A stretch of 64,000 nt of DNA from an uncultured bacterium (GCA_949294095.1 CASFFZ010000001.1:372001-436000), one strand, 5' to 3'. Numbered from the stretch's first letter, positions 10,001 to 18,161 are shown. Notes: generated by a model from the letters alone, not told the origin. A program made the numbers and translations.

Positions 10001-10480
10001 CATTTCGCGGCGTTGTTCCGGCGAAGCGGAAAGGACGCTTTCCACGCCGCCCTGGTCAATGATGGCGTATCCTTCCCCGCCGATGCCCGTGTCCAAAAAC
10101 AAATCGCGTATGTCGCGCAGGCGGCACTGCACCTTATTTAAATAGTACTCGCTTTCGCCGGAGCGGAAAATTTTGCGCGTAACGGTAATTTCATTAAAAT
10201 CAAGCGGCAGCTGGCGGGAGGCGTTGTCAAACACCATGCTGACTTGCGCCATATTCAGGGGAGCGCGCTTGGCGGTGCCGTTAAAAATAATGTCTACCAT
10301 GGAGGATGAACGCAGGGACTTCCAACTCATTTCGCCAATGGCCCAGCGTACGGAATCAATCACGTTGGATTTGCCGCAGCCGTTCGGCCCGACCACACAC
10401 GTAATGCCCGGCTCAAAATCCAAACGGGATTTTTCGGCGAAAGATTTAAAACCAATAATTTCAATAGCTTTTAAGTACAT
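7001..10480 (-). CDS. smc: Chromosome segregation protein SMC
   Basis: The protein is 1159 aa, the usual length for bacterial SMC. It is an ATPase that with ScpA/ScpB extrudes and organises chromosomal DNA. Walker A (GPNGCGKS) is at residues 31-38. Long heptad coiled coils flank a glycine-rich hinge near residues 500-660. The ABC signature (SMSGGEK) lies near 1049 and Walker B (CIMDEADAALD) near 1075. The ribosome site AGGGGAC precedes ATG, and a TATAAT (10508-10513, minus strand) lies about 30 nt upstream. scpA and scpB are not in the window. Confidence 0.98.
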   Translation of the reverse strand: MYLKAIEIIGFKSFAEKSRLDFEPGITCVVGPNGCGKSNVIDSVRWAIGEMSWKSLRSSSMVDIIFNGTAKRAPLNMAQVSMVFDNASRQLPLDFNEITVTRKIFRSGESEYYLNKVQCRLRDIRDLFLDTGIGGEGYAIIDQGGVESVLSASPEQRREMFEEVAGVSKYKAKREECIKRLERVDLDLARLSDTVALIEEQIKKLDSEARKARLYQRYREELKESEIAISVCSIKEADGLIAKHTGELEPVLRKLEDLEARISAQEGAAAALDLNLTHKQKEAAEFNEKISASKYQVGLLEGAIKNCDNLTAELTAQIAASGAEAQRGQSRLQELAPAIAKLKEQLTAVSAELAPLQEQYNTQVAASQQLEADLRNAEAQSQRVAGDLMALVRKQMEVSNRISLEESSAQRENEDLITAEKTSQEQTARAEQITRTLEEISARAAAKQAEADQARGAISAGEEDLRTLQTQRTALNEKLSAVKAARAALAAKLEMIQTQGKNDPYWVGAKAVAQSGLPGVKGTLRKALKYPASLAVAVEEAFGKYLDAVLCQDANALQQALGVLKQHGKARAKFIVLADVPKTAPAGNGTLKQQISYASDLEGLINFIVGGYSYADGTVTGGFFVSGGAADVRAPEAYWGEEETVRGEMEAKAAEEDAVSKEIISNYDALTRADEALKNLRAKSQEAVVALNVVQNERANKEQELRSVQDALQRAAQRKQEITLRVEGRKKNAETLKQNLEELKNSQTQLTRQGEELKAKQAQLREEAEKRKSEIGTLNARLYEVKIKKNNVELDLKSTEYEFNSLTESEGKRNEKVASSNLRLKSLADEKLSTQAKLSAERDTLAKLEVDEHKMRADLEALKKEYSDKTAALNACKKESSELAIKKNDLENALANARRQRTTVTNNLFESWNITPEEAQMNYGDKTVDYERVKMMRKRIENMGAVNMTAPEEYDALTERNTFLRTQMADLDGAKKDLKSAINKINQTTRENFKYTFEQVRTHFKNIYQTLFRGGECDLVLTQPENLLETGIEIYAQPPGKKLLNISSMSGGEKTLTAMSLLFAFFTHNPSPFCIMDEADAALDEANVERYVNLIKEFSKTTQFIVVTHNKRTMEAARMLYGITMEESGVSKVMSVNLADRSNPEDLKKKEAIEALAEA

Positions 10481-10691
10481 AGCGTCCCCTTAGGCAGATA
10501 TATTTTGATTATAGCATTTCCCTATACAAGATAGGGAAAAAGCCCCCGGGCAGACCCTTTCTGCGTATCCTACGCGTACGGATTTTGCAGCTTCCGAAGA
10601 CAGCCCGACGAAAAAAATTCCTTGCAAATAACTGAAAATTTTATTAGACTTTTTCGGTAAGACTGTTTTCCTTAAAAGGAGGATTATCCAC

Positions 10692-10916
10692 ATGGCAGAA
10701 AAAGTACTCAAAGTTGGAATGGACCGCGAAGACGGCTTCCTCTACTACATTGACAAAGACGGCGATATCGCCCGCGTGCAAATGGCCAGAGGCGGCAAAA
10801 AAGGCGGCAAACCGAAAAAAGTAGAAAAATGCGGTATCAAAAAAGAAAAAGGATATCTGTACTTCTTGGATAAGAAGGGCGATATTTCCAGAGCTAAAAT
10901 GGTAAACGCTAAATAA
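10692..10916 (+). CDS. 74-aa protein with two copies of a GYLYFLDKKGDISRAKM-type motif
   Basis: This is a small basic soluble protein with a strong AAGGAGGA ribosome site. It is an internal duplication: KVGMDREDGFLYYIDKDGDI at the start and KKEKGYLYFLDKKGDISRA at the end. The two copies are joined by a Gly/Lys linker (RGGKKGGKPKKVEK). Each copy could form a two- to three-stranded beta unit. Similar duplicated small proteins are, as I recall, found in several phyla without a known function. It has its own terminator and stands alone, which suggests high, independent expression. No function assigned. Confidence 0.8.
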   Translation: MAEKVLKVGMDREDGFLYYIDKDGDIARVQMARGGKKGGKPKKVEKCGIKKEKGYLYFLDKKGDISRAKMVNAK

Positions 10917-10924
10917 AAGGATTT

Positions 10925-10955
10925 AAACACCCCGCGCTCGTGCGGGGTGTTTTTC
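10925..10955 (+). terminator. Terminator of the 74-aa protein gene
   Basis: CACCCCGC/GCGGGGTG stem, 6-nt loop, then TTTTT. Confidence 0.9.
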
Positions 10956-10982
10956 AAACGCGGTATCCGCGCGCACACGTTT

Positions 10983-11076
10983 TTTGCGCGGACTAACCGT
11001 CCGACGCAAAGGGGCGCATCTCGCATTGTACGACATCACGCAGTGCCTCAGCGTTTTGCGCCTCTTTTTATAGAGT
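10983..11076 (+). other. Structured non-coding segment ending in a T-run
   Basis: Two imperfect hairpins are visible. The first (10983-11010) pairs TTTGCG with CGCAAA and GGAC with GTCC. The second pairs GGGGCGCA (from 11011) with TGCGCCTC and, inside it, GCATTG with CAGTGC; it is followed by CTTTTT. It could be a second terminator or the 3' part of a small RNA. I see no convincing promoter in front of it and no gene in it. Confidence 0.3.
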
Positions 11077-11106
11077 TTTTTCTTCCCGTATGTTTCCGGC
11101 GGGGGG

Positions 11107-11134
11107 TTGAATTTTCTCCAATCGCGCCTACAAT
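11107..11134 (+). promoter_or_regulatory. Sigma70-type promoter upstream of the structured region
   Basis: TTGAAT (11107-11112), a 16-nt spacer and TACAAT (11129-11134). Transcription would begin near 11141, some 315 nt before hpf and ahead of hpf's own promoter. Confidence 0.5.
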
Positions 11135-11140
11135 TACTAT

Positions 11141-11380
11141 ATCCGACGTACCCGGAGGCGCATCAAATCATCTTTCATCCTAAATCGCAGCGGTTTCCCG
11201 CTGGCAGCGGCCGGCCCATCGGGGCCTGTTGGCTGCATCCGTTTTCTGTTCCGCGCCAGGCGGAGGGAGTACTCCTTATTTGTTTGCCGGCGCAACTGCC
11301 CCACAGGGTTTAGCATCCGGTAGATCAGGCCGGTAACGCCGTTTCAACACCGGCTTCCCGTACGCGCCCGCGCGCGGGTT
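11141..11380 (+). ncRNA. Candidate structured non-coding RNA upstream of hpf
   Basis: About 240 GC-rich nt with no believable reading frame, placed between two promoters. Visible helices: CAGCGG/CCGCTG with a TTTC loop (11188-11203); GCAGC/GCTGC enclosing GGCCC-ATCG-GGGCC (11204-11236); GCCGGT/ACCGGC (11329-11354); CCCGCG/CGCGGG (11367-11378); and a possible long-range GGCGC/GCGCC pairing (near 11157 and 11253). I looked for RNase P, SRP, tmRNA and tRNA signatures and found none. The position before a long-form hpf/raiA gene recalls the raiA-motif RNA of other phyla, but I cannot show sequence similarity. Confidence 0.4.
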
Positions 11381-11383
11381 TCA

Positions 11384-11412
11384 TTGACAGGGGGCCTGAT
11401 TAATGGTTTAAT
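11384..11412 (+). promoter_or_regulatory. Promoter of the hpf-hprK-rapZ-PTS-lepA operon
   Basis: A consensus TTGACA (11384-11389), 17-nt spacer and TTTAAT (11407-11412). The ATG of hpf follows about 45 nt later behind a GGAGG. Confidence 0.7.
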
Positions 11413-11456
11413 AACTCTACGGGGGAATCTCTCGCAATTACTTATACGGAGGAATT

Positions 11457-12008
11457 ATGGATATTAAAATTACGGCCAAAAACATCAAATTGACTCCGGC
11501 CATCAAAGAATTTATCAATACGCGCGTGGGGAAAGTAGAAAACTTTTTTGACAATATCGTTTCCGCGCAGGTGCTGATCTCGGTAGAAAAGAAAATCAAT
11601 CAGCGCGCCGAAATCATCTTGCACACCGGCGCCAAAACCACCATCAGCGCCAGCGCCGTGGAAAGCAACCTCTATAAAGCCATTGACGCCGCGGCCGTAA
11701 AAGCCGAAGCACAGGCCAAAAAAATTAAAAACAAAGCCAAAGCCCGCAAAGTAAGCAAAAAATCCGTTAAAGAAGCCGACATCAATCCGTTTGCCGAACA
11801 CGTGCTTTTGCCGCAGAACGACGTAAAATTTTCCGTCATCAAGCAGGTAGAGGTCTCGCCCATGAACCCGGAAGACGCCGCCTACGAAATGGAACGGCTG
11901 GGATACTCCTTCTGGATGTTCCTGGACGAAGATTCCAAGCAAATCAACCTGATTTTCAAACGCTTGGACGGCACCTACGGTTTAATCAAACCGATTAAAA
12001 AGAAATAA
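11457..12008 (+). CDS. hpf: Ribosome hibernation-promoting factor, long form
   Basis: The protein is 183 aa. The N-terminal ~100 residues are the HPF/RaiA ribosome-binding domain (MDIKITAKNIKLTPAIKEFI, then the beta-alpha-beta-beta-beta-alpha pattern). A Lys-rich linker follows. The C-terminal ~60 residues (VKFSVIKQVEVSPMNPEDAA to KRLDGTYGLIKP) are the dimerisation domain found only in long HPF. Long HPF joins two 70S ribosomes into inactive 100S dimers in stationary phase. It is the first gene of the PTS operon and is preceded by GGAGG and a good promoter. Confidence 0.97.
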   Translation: MDIKITAKNIKLTPAIKEFINTRVGKVENFFDNIVSAQVLISVEKKINQRAEIILHTGAKTTISASAVESNLYKAIDAAAVKAEAQAKKIKNKAKARKVSKKSVKEADINPFAEHVLLPQNDVKFSVIKQVEVSPMNPEDAAYEMERLGYSFWMFLDEDSKQINLIFKRLDGTYGLIKPIKKK

Positions 12009-12025
12009 GCCGTACGGGGGCAGTT

Positions 12026-12976
12026 TTGGAATTTACCAAATCTATCACCGTTGCAGAACTGCTCCAGGTTAAACGCCTTAACCTGGAGCTGGTCTGCGGG
12101 AAAAGATACATCCACCGCGAAATTACCCTGGGCAGCGTAAACCGGCCCGGCTTAGCCTTGTGCGGCCATTTGGACAGTTTCCGCGCCAATTCCGTACAGG
12201 TGTTCGGCCGCGGGGAACATGCGTTTTGCGTCAAAGAAAACAAGTCCCGCCTGCGCGCCAACGTAGAAAAAATGCTGGTGGAAGGGAAAGTTCCCTGCGT
12301 GATTATGGCGGCGGGGCTGGATCCGCTGCCGGCCATTCGCAAAGCGTGCTTAAGCTCGGACGTGCCGGTATTAAAAACGGATATGGAATCTTCCGCTTTC
12401 GTGGCGGAGTTTACCCGCTTTTTAGACGAGAAACTCTCCCCGGTTACGCACATGCACGGAGTGTTGGTGGACGTAAGCGGAACGGGCGTATTAATCCGCG
12501 GGGATGCGGGCATCGGCAAAAGCGAATGCGCGCTGGAGCTTATTAAACGCGGGCATATTTTGGTGGCCGATGACGTAGTGGAAGTACAAAAGCGGTTTGG
12601 CCGTTTTTTGGTCGGCTCCTGCCCTACCATGCTGAAGCATTATATGGAAGTGAGGGGGCTTGGCATTTTGGACGTACCGCTTCTGTTTGGCGTAGGCTCT
12701 ACGCTAGACGAAACCAACATTGATATGGAAGTGGTGCTTACCTCCCCGTCCAAACAACCCATTGACCGGCTGGGAGTGGAACAAAAAACGACTAACATTT
12801 TGGGAATTGAAATTCCTTCGCTGGGCCTGCCCGTTACACCGGGGCGCAACCTGGCGGTGCTGATTGAAGTGGCGTCTTTAAACCAACAGCTTAAAAGCCA
12901 AGGTATTTTTTCCGCCAAAGAATTCAGCCAAAAAATCTTAGATAAAATGAAAAAGGGAACCAATGGCAGACAATAA
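12026..12976 (+). CDS. hprK: HPr kinase/phosphorylase
   Basis: The protein is 316 aa, the normal family length. It phosphorylates and dephosphorylates the regulatory serine of HPr in response to energy state. The N-terminal domain begins with SITVAELLQ and contains the [10 protein letters not shown] block. The P-loop GDAGIGKS lies near residue 160, preceded by HGVLVDVSG and followed by ADDVVEV. The family signature [18 protein letters not shown] is complete. The start appears to be TTG at 12026, giving [13 protein letters not shown], behind a run of five G; no ATG lies at the right place. It overlaps rapZ by 14 nt. Confidence 0.97.
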   Translation: MEFTKSITVAELLQVKRLNLELVCGKRYIHREITLGSVNRPGLALCGHLDSFRANSVQVFGRGEHAFCVKENKSRLRANVEKMLVEGKVPCVIMAAGLDPLPAIRKACLSSDVPVLKTDMESSAFVAEFTRFLDEKLSPVTHMHGVLVDVSGTGVLIRGDAGIGKSECALELIKRGHILVADDVVEVQKRFGRFLVGSCPTMLKHYMEVRGLGILDVPLLFGVGSTLDETNIDMEVVLTSPSKQPIDRLGVEQKTTNILGIEIPSLGLPVTPGRNLAVLIEVASLNQQLKSQGIFSAKEFSQKILDKMKKGTNGRQ

Positions 12977-13820
12977 ACGCCGTATTTTTATCATTACCGG
13001 GCTAAGCGGGGCCGGCAAATCCCAGGCGCTGAAAATTTTCGGCGACTTCGGCTTTTACTGTGTGGACAATTTGCCGCTGGCCTTGTTTAAAAACTTTACC
13101 GACTATATTAAACAAAACGGCGAACGCAAGGATATCGCCTTAGGCATTGACGTGCGCGAAGGCGGACGCCTCAAAGACATGCCCAAAATTTTAAACTCTA
13201 TGGTGGCGGATGATTTTATTGTAAAAGTCATCTTTTTAGACGCGTCGGAAGAGTGCCTGATCCGGCGTTTTTCCGAAACCAAGCACCGCCACCCCATCCA
13301 TAAAAAACTGGCGGCCGCCATTGCCCACGAACGCGAAGTGATGAGCCCGATCCGCACCATGGCGGACAAAGTGATTGATACCTCGGACTTAAAACTGGGG
13401 GAACTGAAAGAAAAGCTTTCCGCCCTCCTGGGGCTTACGCGCGAAGGCGACATGCAAATTTCCGTGGTGTCTTTCGGTTTTAAAAACGGCATTTTGAAAG
13501 ACTGCGACATCGTGATGGACGTGCGTTTTTTGCCCAACCCGTACTATATCCCCGAATTGCGGGAGAAAACCGGCTTGGATAAAGAAGTGCAAAATTATAT
13601 CATGTCGTTTAAAGAAACGCAGGAATTTGCCGAAAAATTTGCAGACCTGATTAAATATTTGATACCCAAATATATAAAGGAAGGCAAAAGCTACCTGACC
13701 ATTGCCATGGGCTGCACCGGTGGCAAGCACCGCAGCGTGTTTATGGCGCACGAGCTGGCCCAGCGGCTGGCAAAGGCCGGGCTGAACGCAACGGAATTTC
13801 ACAGGGATATAGGACTTTAA
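12963..13820 (+). CDS. rapZ: RapZ-family nucleotide-binding/RNase adapter protein
   Basis: The protein is 285 aa, full length. The N-terminal P-loop is GLSGAGKS (residues 13-20); [11 protein letters not shown] and the C-terminal [17 protein letters not shown] block are typical of RapZ/YvcJ. In enterobacteria RapZ senses glucosamine-6-phosphate and directs RNase E to a small RNA; in other phyla its role is open but it nearly always travels with hprK and PTS genes, as here. The start overlaps hprK and stop is 2 nt before the EIIA gene. Confidence 0.96.
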   Translation: MADNKRRIFIITGLSGAGKSQALKIFGDFGFYCVDNLPLALFKNFTDYIKQNGERKDIALGIDVREGGRLKDMPKILNSMVADDFIVKVIFLDASEECLIRRFSETKHRHPIHKKLAAAIAHEREVMSPIRTMADKVIDTSDLKLGELKEKLSALLGLTREGDMQISVVSFGFKNGILKDCDIVMDVRFLPNPYYIPELREKTGLDKEVQNYIMSFKETQEFAEKFADLIKYLIPKYIKEGKSYLTIAMGCTGGKHRSVFMAHELAQRLAKAGLNATEFHRDIGL

Positions 13821-13822
13821 TT

Positions 13823-14230
13823 ATGGTAAAAATTATTTTAGTTACGCACGGGAATCTCGCCCGGGAAATGCAGGAAACGGCGGCGCAAATCATCGGCAAA
13901 CCGGCCGATGAAAGCTTGGCCGTATTTTCCGTAACCGCCGCCGCTTCGGTGGAAAAAGAAGCGGCCAAATTGCATGATGTGCTCAGCACCTGCGAAGAAG
14001 GGGCCGTCATTCTGACCGATATTTTTGGCGGAAGCGCCACCAACATCTCGCTTACCGCCAGCAAAGACTTGCCCAAATGCCACGTGATTACCGGCCTGAA
14101 CTTGAGCATGCTGCTCACGGCCATTAACAACCGCAAGAAACTTTCGGCCAAAGAATTGGCAGAAAAAATTGAAGCGGACGGCAAACGGGCCGTAATCAAT
14201 GCAACGGAACTTTTGATAAAGGGGCTTTAA
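13823..14230 (+). CDS. PTS EIIA component, mannose family
   Basis: The protein is 135 aa, a free-standing EIIA domain. It accepts phosphate from HPr on His9 (LVTHGNLA) and hands it to EIIB. VILTDIFGGSATN is the second conserved block of the family. In many bacteria with hprK-rapZ neighbours this protein is only regulatory. Here EIIB, EIIC and EIID follow directly, so it can serve transport. The stop overlaps the EIIB start by one base. Confidence 0.95.
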   Translation: MVKIILVTHGNLAREMQETAAQIIGKPADESLAVFSVTAAASVEKEAAKLHDVLSTCEEGAVILTDIFGGSATNISLTASKDLPKCHVITGLNLSMLLTAINNRKKLSAKELAEKIEADGKRAVINATELLIKGL

Positions 14231-14697
14231 TGCCGATTATTTTTGCGCGCGTAGACGACCGCTTGATTCACGGGCAGATTGTGCAGGCTTGGCTGCCGGA
14301 ACTGAATGTGGACGAAATTTTAATCCCCTGTACCAAGGGGAAAGAATCGTGCCTCAACCGCGGCCTGCTGCGCCTGAGCCTGCCGTATGAATACGAGCTG
14401 ACCATCTTAAACTCGCATGACTGCGCCCGCTATGCGGCCCAGTCCAAGCGGCGCATTTTTTTGCTGATGAGCTCCTTGCAGGAATTTACCGACCTGATAG
14501 AAGACGGGCTGCAAATCAAATCCCTCAATATCGGCGGCATGCATTTTAAAGAAGGCGCGCAAAAATTGGATGAAAACGTCTTTTTGGACGACAAAGACAA
14601 ACACTTTTTAAAATTAATCCGGGATTTGGGAATTCAGATAGAAACCCGCGCCGTACCCAATTCCCAATCTATATCGGTCAACGAGGCTATTTCATGA
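14230..14697 (+). CDS. PTS EIIB component, mannose/sorbose family
   Basis: The protein is 155 aa. The phosphorylated histidine is His14 in RVDDRLIHGQIV, the hallmark of this family, followed by QAWLPELNVDEILI. It is a cytoplasmic protein that passes phosphate from EIIA to the incoming sugar at EIIC/EIID. It overlaps the EIIC gene by 4 nt (ATGA). Confidence 0.96.
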   Translation: MPIIFARVDDRLIHGQIVQAWLPELNVDEILIPCTKGKESCLNRGLLRLSLPYEYELTILNSHDCARYAAQSKRRIFLLMSSLQEFTDLIEDGLQIKSLNIGGMHFKEGAQKLDENVFLDDKDKHFLKLIRDLGIQIETRAVPNSQSISVNEAIS

Positions 14698-15302
14698 TGA
14701 CGCCGGAAGTGTTTATGCTGTGCGTGCTGGCCGCGCTCTTGGAACTGGATACCACCTATGCTTTCCAGCTTACGTTTTCGCGCGGGATTATCGCCGCGCC
14801 GCTGATGTCGCTGCTGACGGGCGACCTGGCGGCCGGCATTCAGGTAGGCGTGTTTACGGAATTGATTTTTGCAGACATCAACCCCTTGGGCGGCATTCTT
14901 CCCCCCAGCGCGGTGGTGTGCTCGGCGGTGGCATTGGCGCTGCATGCCTTGGGGATTGATTTGTATTTCGCATTCTTTTTTGGCGTAGGCGGGGCCATTT
15001 TGTTTTCATTTGCCGAAAAGCTCATGCGCAAAAACCGCTTTAAATGGCTGGTGTTTTGGGAACAGAAAATCACCCAAAAGCCTTCCGCCGTCAACCGGAC
15101 GGTGGCGCTGGCGCTGGCCACCTCGTTTTTAATGAATTTTATTCTTATTTTTATTTTTACGTGGATCTGCGGCAAATTGATGCTGTGGCTGTTGCCGTAT
15201 ATCCCGGTAAAGGCGCAGTTTGCGTGCAAGTTTGCGTATATGGCCGTTCCGTGGATTGGGCTGGCCACGCTGGTGCCCGCGTTCCGCCTGAAAACAAGGT
15301 AA
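14694..15302 (+). CDS. PTS EIIC component, mannose/sorbose family (short)
   Basis: The protein is 202 aa with about six membrane helices. It forms the sugar-conducting part of the permease. The conserved EIIC segment around residues 26-70 (FSRGIIAAPLMSLLTGD, then GVFTELIFADINPLGG) is present. Typical EIIC of this family has 230-270 aa, so this one is short, mainly in the C-terminal helices; similarly short forms occur next to regulatory PTS genes. The sugar is unknown; mannose-family permeases carry glucose, mannose, glucosamine and others. The start codon could be either of two adjacent ATG. Confidence 0.9.
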   Translation: MMTPEVFMLCVLAALLELDTTYAFQLTFSRGIIAAPLMSLLTGDLAAGIQVGVFTELIFADINPLGGILPPSAVVCSAVALALHALGIDLYFAFFFGVGGAILFSFAEKLMRKNRFKWLVFWEQKITQKPSAVNRTVALALATSFLMNFILIFIFTWICGKLMLWLLPYIPVKAQFACKFAYMAVPWIGLATLVPAFRLKTR

Positions 15303-15305
15303 CGT

Positions 15306-16127
15306 ATGAAATTCTCCTTGCGGCTTAATATGTTTTTGCGTTCGTTTTTCCTGCAAACGGGCTGGAACTTTATGAAATTCCAGAACCTGGGATTAACGTT
15401 TGTAATGATGCCGTTTCTAAAACAGTTGTATAAGGACGACCGGGACGCCCTCCCATCCGTATTGCAGCGTTATCTGGAAAATTTCAACACCCAGCCCGTG
15501 ATGGCTTCCTTCTGTTTTGGCGCGCTGGCTAAGCAGGAAGAGGCCGTGGCCCGGGCCGAATCGTTGACCAAATTTAAAGAAAAAGTAACCGAATGGGCCA
15601 GCATCAAAAAAAGCCTCTCCATTACCACCGCCTCCATCGGCGACCGCTTGTTCTGGGGCACGCTTAAACCGCTGACGCTTTTAATGGCGCTGTTTATCTG
15701 GCTGATGCTGGGCGTCAATTTCTTTGAAATTGACTTGCCGCAAAACACTTCTCTGGTGTACGCCTTCTGCGCCGGAGGCGCGGCTTTCTTTGCCTTTAAT
15801 GCGGTGGCCTTATTTGTAAAATGGCAGGGGCTCAAAATCAGTTATAACGCGGACGAAAGCAGCTGCTTCGGCCTGACTCGTTTTGACTGGAACAAAACCA
15901 TCTACAACGCAAAACGCATCGGCATTGTGCTGGCGGTGGGGATGATTTTGTTCGGTATTTACCACTATCTGAAAGACTTTGAAGAAGTAGACGTTCACTT
16001 TGTTACGCGCGCGGTCATCGTGCTGTTTTTCGTGATGATCAGCTTTGTAACCCGTAAACTTCGCATACCGAACATGTACTTGTATTTAGCGGCCGTGGTG
16101 GTGTTCAACCTGGTCTGCTATTTATAG
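15306..16127 (+). CDS. PTS EIID component, mannose family
   Basis: The protein is 273 aa, near the family length. The N-terminal part is soluble and amphipathic (RSFFLQTGWNFMKFQNLGL, then FNTQPVMASFCFGALAKQEE). Three or four membrane helices occupy the last ~130 residues. EIID pairs with EIIC to form the channel and is unique to the mannose family. Its presence makes this a complete permease rather than a regulatory remnant. A 3-nt gap follows the EIIC gene. Confidence 0.93.
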   Translation: MKFSLRLNMFLRSFFLQTGWNFMKFQNLGLTFVMMPFLKQLYKDDRDALPSVLQRYLENFNTQPVMASFCFGALAKQEEAVARAESLTKFKEKVTEWASIKKSLSITTASIGDRLFWGTLKPLTLLMALFIWLMLGVNFFEIDLPQNTSLVYAFCAGGAAFFAFNAVALFVKWQGLKISYNADESSCFGLTRFDWNKTIYNAKRIGIVLAVGMILFGIYHYLKDFEEVDVHFVTRAVIVLFFVMISFVTRKLRIPNMYLYLAAVVVFNLVCYL

Positions 16128-16135
16128 GGGGATAT

Positions 16136-16405
16136 GTGATACAGCAAGACATTCAAATCACCAATCGCTTAGGGCTGCACGCACGCCCGGCCGCCTCTAT
16201 TGCGCAAACGGCCGCAGGTTTTGCCTGCGATATTAAACTGACAAAAGACCATGTAACGGTAAACGCCAAAAGCATTATGGGGGTTATGATGCTGGCGGCG
16301 GAGTTTGGTTCACACGTGCAGTTAACGACGGACGGCTCGGACGAAAAAGAAGCGTTTGAAGCCATTAAAAAACTGTTTGACAACAAATTTAATGAAGAAT
16401 TCTAA
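16136..16405 (+). CDS. ptsH: Phosphocarrier protein HPr
   Basis: The protein is 89 aa. The catalytic histidine is His15 in NRLGLHARPAA, which takes phosphate from enzyme I. The regulatory Ser46 is present in VNAKSIMGVMML, the target of HprK encoded 3 kb upstream. The start is GTG at 16136, since the nearby ATG runs into a stop at once. Its presence with hprK suggests serine-phosphorylated HPr is used as a metabolic signal; I see no ccpA gene here. Confidence 0.97.
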   Translation: MIQQDIQITNRLGLHARPAASIAQTAAGFACDIKLTKDHVTVNAKSIMGVMMLAAEFGSHVQLTTDGSDEKEAFEAIKKLFDNKFNEEF

Positions 16406-16418
16406 CCGGGAGCACAGC

Positions 16419-18161
16419 ATGTTGGTTTTAAAAGGCGTGGCCGCCAGTCCGGGCGTAGCCATCGGGCCGGCCGTACTGCTGCCGGGGGAAAGCTTTGCCG
16501 TTACCCGGCAATACATAGAACCCGGCGAAGTAAAGGCCGAACTGCAAAAAATCCGCACCGCCATGCAAAAAACCTTAGCGGAGCTGGATGCCTGCGAGCA
16601 AAAAGTGCTTACCACGCTGGGGGCCGAATACGCCAACCTGATGTCCACCCACAAACTGATTCTGCAAGATCCGTCGCTCAAAGATTCCGTATCCAAAAAA
16701 ATCCGATCGGAACATCTTTCCGCTCAGGCGGCTATTTTTATTACGCTGCAGGAACTGGCCGCCAGCTTTGATAAAATTGAAGATCCCTTTTTTAAAGAAC
16801 GCCGCAACGATATTTTTGACGTCGGCAAGCGGCTGGTAAACAATTTGGAAGGGGACAAAGGGGAATTTCTGGCCTCCATTACCAAACCTTCTTTGCTCGT
16901 CGCCCATAACTTATACCCGTCCGACACCATTAACCTGCAGGAAAACCAGGTAATCGGTTTCTGCACGGACGTGGGCGGCAAAACCAGCCACACGGCGCTC
17001 TTGGCGCAAAGTTTAAACATTCCGGCGGTGGTGGGGCTTTCCACCGCGTCCAAAGAGGTAAAATCCGGCGACACGCTGATTATTGACGGGGAAAACGGCC
17101 TGCTGGTCATTAATCCGGACAAATATACGTTGGCCAATTACCGCAAAATCCAAAAAGACATCAAAAAGACCGAAGCCCTGCTCAAAACCATCAACCACTT
17201 GCCGGTCATTACCGAAGACGGGCACGCCGTGAAGCTGTTTGTCAACTACGACCCCCGCACCGACAACAAAGAAAACAAACGCTTAATTACGGACGGGCTG
17301 GGCCTCTTGCGCACCGAATTTTTGTATATGAACACCCCGCACCCGCCCACGGAAGAAGAACAGTACCAGGTTTATCTGTCCGTGGCCAAACGCTTTGACA
17401 TGCGCCCGGTAACCATCCGCCTGGCGGACTTGGGGGCCGACAAACTGCCCGATTTCCCCTTGGATGAATTTGACCAAGACGATAACCCCTTTATGGGGTG
17501 CCGCGGCATCCGGTTGTTTTTGAAGAACCCGGATTTAATGTTCACGCAGCTGCGGGCGATCATCCGCATGTCCTGCGAAGTGCCGGCGCAGGTAAAAATC
17601 ATGGTGCCGATGATTTCGTCCGTGGAGGAAGTGCGCCATGTGCGAAACGCATTTAACCAGGTACTGAAAGAATTTGAAGCCCAAGGCAAAAAACCCGTCA
17701 ACCGGGTGGGGTTGGGCGCGATGATTGAAGTGCCGGCGGCCGCCATTGCGCTGGACGGGATGATCCAGCTGCTGGATTTTATTTCCATTGGCACCAATGA
17801 CTTGATACAATATTTAGTAGCGGTGGACCGCGTCAACCAAGAAGTGGCCCATATGTACGACCCCTGCCACCCGGCAGTCGGGCGCACCATTAACCAAATC
17901 ATTCAAACCGCCCACAAACGCGGGCGCAAGGTAAGCATCTGCGGGGAAATCGCCTCCGACTCTAAAATGCTGCCGCTTTTGCTGGGGCTGAATGTAGACG
18001 CGCTGTCCGTTACGCCGCGTATGTATTTACGCGTCAAAAACAACATCCGCAATTTAAATTTTGAAATTTGTTCCGACTTGGCCCAAGCCGCCCTGTTGAT
18101 GGGCAGCTCGGAAGAAATTCGGAACCTGATAGAGCAGAACGATAAAAATGAAGATTCGTAA
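16419..18161 (+). CDS. ptsI: PTS enzyme I (phosphoenolpyruvate-protein phosphotransferase)
   Basis: The protein is about 580 aa from the ATG at 16419. It moves phosphate from phosphoenolpyruvate to HPr. The N-terminal swivelling domain carries His191 in VGGKTSHTALLA. The C-terminal PEP-binding barrel has GLGLLRTEFLYM, GCRGIRLFL, MVPMISSVEE and IGTNDLIQYLVAVDR. A longer frame starts at 16356 but overlaps HPr, and the family start MLVLKGVAASPGVAIGP supports 16419. It overlaps lepA by 14 nt. Confidence 0.97.
   Translation: MLVLKGVAASPGVAIGPAVLLPGESFAVTRQYIEPGEVKAELQKIRTAMQKTLAELDACEQKVLTTLGAEYANLMSTHKLILQDPSLKDSVSKKIRSEHLSAQAAIFITLQELAASFDKIEDPFFKERRNDIFDVGKRLVNNLEGDKGEFLASITKPSLLVAHNLYPSDTINLQENQVIGFCTDVGGKTSHTALLAQSLNIPAVVGLSTASKEVKSGDTLIIDGENGLLVINPDKYTLANYRKIQKDIKKTEALLKTINHLPVITEDGHAVKLFVNYDPRTDNKENKRLITDGLGLLRTEFLYMNTPHPPTEEEQYQVYLSVAKRFDMRPVTIRLADLGADKLPDFPLDEFDQDDNPFMGCRGIRLFLKNPDLMFTQLRAIIRMSCEVPAQVKIMVPMISSVEEVRHVRNAFNQVLKEFEAQGKKPVNRVGLGAMIEVPAAAIALDGMIQLLDFISIGTNDLIQYLVAVDRVNQEVAHMYDPCHPAVGRTINQIIQTAHKRGRKVSICGEIASDSKMLPLLLGLNVDALSVTPRMYLRVKNNIRNLNFEICSDLAQAALLMGSSEEIRNLIEQNDKNEDS

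Noticed and set aside
7740-10493. Several long plus-strand frames opposite smc
   Set aside because: They are Ser/Arg/Ala-rich shadows of the Glu/Lys/Leu coiled-coil codons of smc.
11100-11400. RNase P, SRP, 6S or tmRNA gene before hpf
   Set aside because: I looked for the RNase P core (GAGGAAAGTCC), the SRP GGAAGGAAGCAG-type loop and the tmRNA ends on both strands and found none; 6S cannot be excluded by eye.
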